Below are positions 58,888-64,000 of a stretch of 64,000 nucleotides of DNA, one piece after another. The stretch is taken from positions 31,479,967 to 31,543,966 of the forward strand of contig OZ022242.1 of NCBI GenBank assembly GCA_963978895.1. The letters are read 5' to 3'. The translations under genes and the position numbers were made by a program. Every line of letters begins with the position of its first letter. Within the stretch, counting starts at the first letter, position 1. Under the pieces are notes generated by a model. The model worked only from the letters and a program-made list of their open reading frames with translations, had not been told where the DNA came from and did no database searches. Source of the DNA: Erpobdella octoculata. Taxonomy: Eukaryota; Annelida; Clitellata; Hirudinida; Erpobdellidae.

Positions 58888-59925
58888 TTAAGGTACACCA
58901 AGACAACTCTCAATGGACTCAATGACCTCCTTTAATATAGAGTTCCTGTTAGCCTTTGTCACCTGCAATGTCAACACATACCTAGTTAAAGTAACTAAAC
59001 ACTAATTTTCATGAAGTAAACGTTATATTTAGAAGTTGTTTTTAGATAATGACCCTGAACCTACTTCAAAAACTTTAACAGTGGACATTTTTCTGACTTT
59101 TTCCACCAGTTCTATTGGGCGTGACCTTGCTGATGGAATTGTTGCAATAATGGAGAAGTTTCCTGATTTTTCAAAAAGCTCTTCCACCAAAAGTTCAAAC
59201 CTTCTGCTGAACAACTCCATTTTTCCTATTTCATCTATTAACAGAAGAACTTTGGTACTGTCACCATGATCCTTACATAACTAAAAATGTAAATATTACA
59301 TTAAAGAATAGCACATCAGAATGTAACTGCCAAATCATTTCCACCTGTAAAGCTGGAAGTGCCAGCCTCTCAAACTCTTCCAAGTTAACCGTGTATCGTC
59401 CGACCCATTTCTTTCCTTTAACTTGAGGATCTGATCGATTTCTGTTTAAAATTAAGCTATGAAATGAATCAACTCATTCAAGTCAAGAAAGATAATAAAA
59501 TTTGTCCTGACCCAACAGATGCAAGAGGTGCTGTAGAACCATCCAGTGTGATTACATCAAAACCTTCTCTCTCACCATTAACTCTTCTTTCTTTTGTGTA
59601 GAAGCCATACGATTTCACTCCTTTAGCTTTCAGTAACTCAAATATCTTGCAAACTAAAGTAGTTTTTCCAACACCTATGTTAATATTCAAAAAATTTCAT
59701 TAATCAAAAATGAGATTTAATTTCGGCTGCAATCACCACAGCTGGGCAAACATAATGATCAAAATAAAATTAGGACTAGACTTGAAAGTATAAGTATCTA
59801 AAATAAAGAATACAAGCATACATTTTTTAAAAATAATTTTGCACCTCAAAACCAGTACAAAATGAAAAATTACCCGGATCACCGGTCAAAACAACGTGTT
59901 TTGTTAACGAGGCAGATGAGGCCAT
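58888..59925 (-). CDS. NTPCR: Cancer-related nucleoside-triphosphatase homologue (THEP1 family)
   Basis: Five exons, minus strand: 59925-59874, 59674-59512, 59441-59345, 59280-59065, 58962-58888, GT-AG, phases consistent, 200 residues (human about 190). The Walker A motif GDPGVGKTTL (residues 15-24) spans the exon 1-2 junction, and Walker B is LLLIDEIGKMELFS in exon 4. KSYGFYTKERRVNGEREGFDVITLDG and FEVTKANRN match the family. It is a soluble P-loop enzyme hydrolysing nucleoside triphosphates; the cellular role is poorly defined. It is arranged head to head with the bestrophin gene, so expression may be coupled. Confidence 0.95.
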
Positions 59926-60027
59926 GACTAAAAGTTAATGAGGTGATTGTTTTGCATGTTGGATATCCGGCACGTCTGCTTTCAACTATCATCTGAAAAT
60001 TTAGTGAATTTACGAGAAAAAACTGTT
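59926..60027. promoter_or_regulatory. 102-bp divergent intergenic region (NTPCR / bestrophin)
   Basis: This is all that separates the two start codons. No TATA box is evident. It must contain both 5' UTRs and core promoter elements unless upstream non-coding exons overlap the neighbouring gene. Confidence 0.6.
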
Positions 60028-61722
60028 ATGACAGTAGAATATAACAATAAGCTGACTACAGCTACTCTCGCAGCAACAGTTCTTGCTCTATTTAGGTGAA
60101 CTTATTATGACTTTCTTTATTCAAATTTAACTACGGTTGGTTGGTTTGTTTATCGGACTTATTCTGTTTGCGTGTGATAGATGGAAGGGCAGTGTATACA
60201 AACTATTATGGAAAGAATTTCTTCTCTATTTCATTTTCTTCTATTCGTTTCAAGCTATTTATCGTGTTCTAGGTGTCAGTGGAAAATCGTGAGTGTACTT
60301 CGTACTTTTGCTATTAAAGAAACAAATAAAAATGATGAGATATTCACGATTGTGTAAAAATCAATTTGTTCACATATTTCTTTGAAACAGGTATTTTCTG
60401 TTCGCTGTCGAGTATTGTCAAAGGTTCGGTGGCACGGTTCCAGTGACCTTGTTTTTAGGATTCTACGTCAGTCGAGTAGTTCAGAGATTTTTCAACCAAT
60501 ATGATGATTTACCGTGGTCTACAAGACTCGCCATTTTTGTTTCCTCTGAAATAGATGGAAACGATGATGTCACAAGAAAATTCAAAAGAACTATCGTAAG
60601 GTATTGCAGTCTAAGTTATACAATGGTCATGACGGCCATTTCAAACGGGGCCAGAAAAAGATTCCCGACTCTTAGTCACCTCACAATGGCGGGTGTGTAT
60701 AAAGTTTTGTCTTTCAATTAAATTTATACCTACATCAGCACTTTAGAGTCTGCCCAGAGGCATCAGGCATAACATGGAGGGGCAGATGAGTGGGTCACGT
60801 GTCCAACAGGTTCAGAAGGTATTTCAAACATTTTAAAAAGTACCTACGCTTGACGCCTACGCCACCATGATCATCAGCTATTTTGAAAAAAAAGTGTATA
60901 GGTATAAGCAGTGATACAATTTTCTAGATGGACACCCATTTCCAGGGACGCATTTTTTATACTTGCCCCCTGTCCCCGCGTGCCCAAATAACCTCGCTAC
61001 GCTTCTTCTGAGTCTGTCCTGCTCCTGTCTACACTTACTCGTTATTCATAACCAGAATTAAAAAATATGAAGCTTTTAAAACTGTATTGGACAGTTTTAT
61101 ATGAATACATTTGGCCCGTTAGGCCTTTAGAGTAAAAACATCTTAATCTACAAAAGTTAAAAGCTGCTTATGATGAAAAAATTAAAATATGTTGACCAAT
61201 CAATTAAAAGATTTGTATAAAAAAAATGTATCTCATAATTAACTGTACACACATAATCATTACAACATTGAACGGTCACTAATTCACTTGTAGAGACCAA
61301 ATATTTTGGAATATTTGATAAAAATACCAATTTTTCTTTTTATGAAAAAAGAGAAAAACATTTCTGGCGCATTGTGTTAATAAACCATTTCATGTTATTA
61401 GGTATTTTTCAGGGTTAATGGTTGAAGATGAACAACTGATACTAATGGGCACAAAAACCATCTACAACAAGTATTTCGTACCAATTATATGGGCCTGCAA
61501 TTTGGTGGTAAAAGCTAGAGTCGAAGGAAAGATAAAAGACGACTACACCTTCAATAAGATGATTAAAGTTGTAATCGTTATTTCTTATATACTATAGCTT
61601 AAACACATTTTTAAATACTTCATGCTAAACTGATTTACTGACAGGAGATAGTGAACTTTCGTGATGACCTCATGAAATTAACTCTGATAGATTTTGTCCA
61701 ACTGCCACTCGTTTACACGCAG
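60028..61722 (+). CDS. Bestrophin chloride channel, first five exons (partial)
   Basis: Exons 60028-60095, 60181-60288, 60391-60692, 61413-61567, 61645-61722, phases consistent, 237 residues. The N-terminus MTVEYNNKLTTAT, RWKGSVYKLLWKEF, the pore-neck stretch LFLGFYVSRVVQRFFNQYDDLPW and DFVQLPLVYTQ are family signatures. Bestrophins are pentameric calcium-activated anion channels in plasma or ER membranes; transmembrane helices 1 and 2 are visible. The C-terminal half, including the calcium clasp, is not in the window. The intron after exon 5 contains a Helitron from 61758 and a hAT from 62328, and any remaining exons would lie beyond 64000. Confidence 0.93.
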
Positions 61723-61757
61723 GTTATTAGTTTTCTCACATTAAATTATTTATCATA

Positions 61758-62150
61758 TACAAGCGGGGTACCCGGGTTTTTAGAGGTTTTTCTGTCGTTT
61801 TTCTCTCGCCCCCGTTTCCTTCCCCGCTTGCTCTCCCGCTCCCGGTGGCTTTCCCGTTCCCGGTCGCTTTCCCGCTGCCGGTCGTTTTCCCGCTCTCGCT
61901 TGCTCTCACGTTCCCGGTCGCTTTCCCTATGCCGCTCGCTCTTTCGCTCTCGGTGGCTTTTCCGTTCCCGCTCGCTTTCCCGTTCCCGTTCCCGCTCATT
62001 CTCTAATTCCCGTTTCCGCTCGCTTTCCCGCTCATTTTGTGGCCTATTTCATTTTTTCACAACAACCTTCTCCCATTGACTCTCAAGGTTGTGTGAAAAT
62101 TTCATTACGATCGGATGAATAAGATTAATGTTGTAGCAATGCATAAAGGA
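61758..62150 (-). mobile_element. Helitron (minus) in the bestrophin intron
   Basis: The minus-strand 3' end CGGGTACCCCGCTTGT (CTAG mutated to CTTG) is followed inward by the CTTTCC/CTCCCG repeat, and the 5' side by AACCTTGAGAGTCAATGGG and TGCATTGCTACAAC, as in 42984-43408. Confidence 0.75.
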
Positions 62151-62327
62151 CATACATACATACATACATACATACATACATACATACATGCATACATACA
62201 TACATACATACATACATACATACATACATACATACATACATACATACATACATACATACATACATACATACATACATACATACATACATACATACATACA
62301 TACATACATACATACATACATACATAC
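62151..62327. repeat. (TACA)n microsatellite
   Basis: A TACA array with one G, joining the Helitron to the next hAT element; it probably grew from the Helitron's internal TATG run. Confidence 0.95.
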
Positions 62328-63479
62328 TAGGGATGTCACGGGTAGTACTTTTTGGAGTTTTCGGGTTCGGGTTCGAGTTCGGGTTTGTGAAACTAGAGTT
62401 TTCGGGTTCGGGTTCGGGTTCGGGTTTGTGAAACTAGAGTTTTCGGGTTCGGGTTCGGGTTCGGGTTTGTAAAACTCGAGTTTTCGGGTTCGGGTTCGGG
62501 TTCGGGTTTGTGAAACTCAAGTTTTCGGGTTCGGGTTCGGGTTCGGGTTTGTAGTTTTCCAAAAACCGGGTTCGGGTTCGGGTTCGGGTACTGGCTTATG
62601 ATTTCAAATTCCCGGATTGATTTTAAATTTACCTAGTGTATATACATATACAAACAAGAGCGATCAATTCATCCATTGGACATTACACGTATTGAATAAA
62701 CTCTAACAAGTTATTTTTTTAGCTTTCCAAATAATGTGATTTCTTTGGCCAAAGGAGGCTTAATTATTTTAGTTCATTCGCGGCTCAGTCCGGCCAGATA
62801 ATCAGGCGGATTAGTAGTCTAGCTTACACACTCACCAATAAAATGACCTATTCGTGTTATTTGTTACGCAAAGGTGATAATACAAAACTTGTATGGCTTG
62901 CGATTAGTATAATACGTTACCGCTTAAATTATTGTAATTTATTAATTTGTTTCGCTGCTCGGTCCGGTCGGGTAATCAGGCGGATTAGTGTTCTAGCTTA
63001 CACATTTGCCAATAAAATGACTGTGACGCATAGATCATTTATAGACTTTGCCAGTTAAAGTTTAGGATTATGCAAGATTATCTTTATAACAAAGGGTCTT
63101 TGTTATATCAGAAGAACTTTGAGTATATGAATGAATAAATATAAGGTTATATAACTGAAGTAAAAAGTTTAGAGTCATGGCTATCCGCGATTTCTTCGAC
63201 CGAATGAGGCTTAATTATTTTAGTTGGTTCGCGGCTCGGTCCGGCCTGATAATCAAACGGATTAGTGGTCTAGCTTACACACTCACCAATAAAATGACGT
63301 ATTTGTGTTATTTGTTACGCAAAGGTGATAATACAAAACTTATACGGCTCGGGATTAGTATAATATGTTACTTCAACAAAACTTGTAATTTATCACTTTA
63401 GACGAAGACCCTCTTTTGTGGTAGAAAGATAACAGAACAAACTTTCCAAATTTAGCGGTGATCTCTAAACGCTACTTGG

Positions 63480-63644
63480 AACTCCGCCTTGCTTTTGCAA
63501 GCCAGTCCCAAGCATGGAGAAAGGAGGAGGGAAAAGTTAAAAGGATCAAATTATGATCCACGACTGGAAGTACTTAGGTGCTTCTGACACAGCCGTTTCA
63601 GTCTTAAAACACTTGGTGTAAAGGACTATAAACTATTAAAAAAA
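63480..63644 (+). mobile_element. Poly(A)-tailed short retroposon S2 inserted in the hAT transposase
   Basis: The 165-bp insert ends in a poly(A) run and is flanked by the 13-bp duplication AAACGCTACTTGG (63467-63479, 63645-63657). The empty site is present in the paralogous hAT at about 16465-16480 (minus strand), which fixes both insertion boundaries. It is non-coding, so mobilised in trans. Confidence 0.9.
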
Positions 63645-63647
63645 AAA

Positions 63648-63780
63648 CGCTACTTGGCGGCTCCAGTTACCAGCGTTCCATCGGAGCAGTTGTTCAGTGG
63701 TGCTGCAATTATTTATGAACCGCTAAGGAACTGATTATCAGGCAGGACAGCAGAAAAACTGTTGTTTATGAAGTACAACT
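63648..63780 (+). pseudogene. hAT dimerisation-domain remnant
   Basis: It encodes RYLAAPVTSVPSEQLFSGAA and, after an in-frame TGA, LSGRTAEKLLFMK, matching the domain at 16313-16500. Confidence 0.85.
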
Positions 63781-64000
63781 TGCCTGAAATCGGTTCCTAA
63801 TACTATATCATTTTTAATAAACTAGAAAAGTTATGAAAACTCTGTTTGTGTTGCTATTTTTAAAACTGGAATAAATATTTATTCACTAAAAAAATTTATT
63901 TGTTCACAACTCCGAGTTCGGGTATTAGGCTTATAAATTTTCGGGTTCGAGTTCGGGTTCGGGTATCAAGTTTTCACATTTTCGGGTTCGAGTTCGGGTT

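Larger units (their letters stand above)
62328..64000 (+). mobile_element. Third TTCGGG-type hAT element, cut by the window edge
   Basis: It begins TAGGGATGTCACGGGTA, followed by TTCGGG arrays to about 62590. Internal blocks match 23480-24070. A transposase C-terminal remnant and the second subterminal array (63900-64000) follow. The right terminus is not in the window. Confidence 0.9.

Noticed and set aside
58676..58906. Separate minus-strand gene between NTPCR and NEK1
   Set aside because: It overlaps the NTPCR last exon and 3' UTR, has no splice sites or recognisable domain.

Overview
This is a window of AT-rich, transposon-rich DNA from an invertebrate metazoan. The evidence is spliced genes with many short exons and GT-AG introns, clear animal orthologues (NEK1-like kinase, IDH3B, NTPCR, bestrophin, a BTB-BACK-PHR protein), tRNA-derived SINEs, hAT, Helitron and Gypsy elements, and long (TACA)n, (TA)n and (ATC)n microsatellites. 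I cannot name the species or even the phylum with confidence.

Layout. 0-36 kb is almost entirely mobile DNA. At 1507-7223 lies a young internally deleted Mag-like Gypsy element with 201-bp LTRs; a hAT sits in its gag and a Helitron-like element sits inside that hAT. At 10.0-13.4 kb is a decayed non-LTR retrotransposon with a restriction-like endonuclease, flanked on both sides by (TACA)n. At 16.0-18.9 and 23.1-24.5 kb are two members of a hAT family with TTCGGG subterminal repeats (a third starts at 62.3 kb). A BTB-BACK-PHR gene is at 26.3-27.7 kb. At 28.2-36.1 kb is a Gypsy pol fragment followed by a hAT that was itself hit by two further hAT elements, each with a perfect 8-bp target duplication.

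36.6-61.7 kb is gene-rich: IDH3B (+, 10 exons, 377 codons), the last two exons of an unrecognised acidic protein (-), a NEK1-like kinase (-, 29 exons, about 1,558 codons, all phases consistent), NTPCR (-, 5 exons, 200 codons) and the first five exons of a bestrophin (+). NTPCR and bestrophin start codons are only 102 bp apart, head to head. Introns carry SINEs, nested MITEs, Helitron pieces and minisatellites.

The observations I would check first are: (1) two 32-bp near-palindromes of similar sequence, each bounded by a perfect 7-bp direct repeat, 6.5 kb apart; (2) the endonuclease-type non-LTR element lying inside a (TACA)n array, suggesting microsatellite targeting; (3) nine tandem 37-bp copies of a NEK1 5' splice-site region; (4) the well-dated nesting LTR element > hAT > Helitron; (5) one Helitron inserted exactly at the 5' terminus of another. 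The genes are ordinary housekeeping or signalling genes with no evident operon-like co-function; what unites the window is transposon turnover around them.
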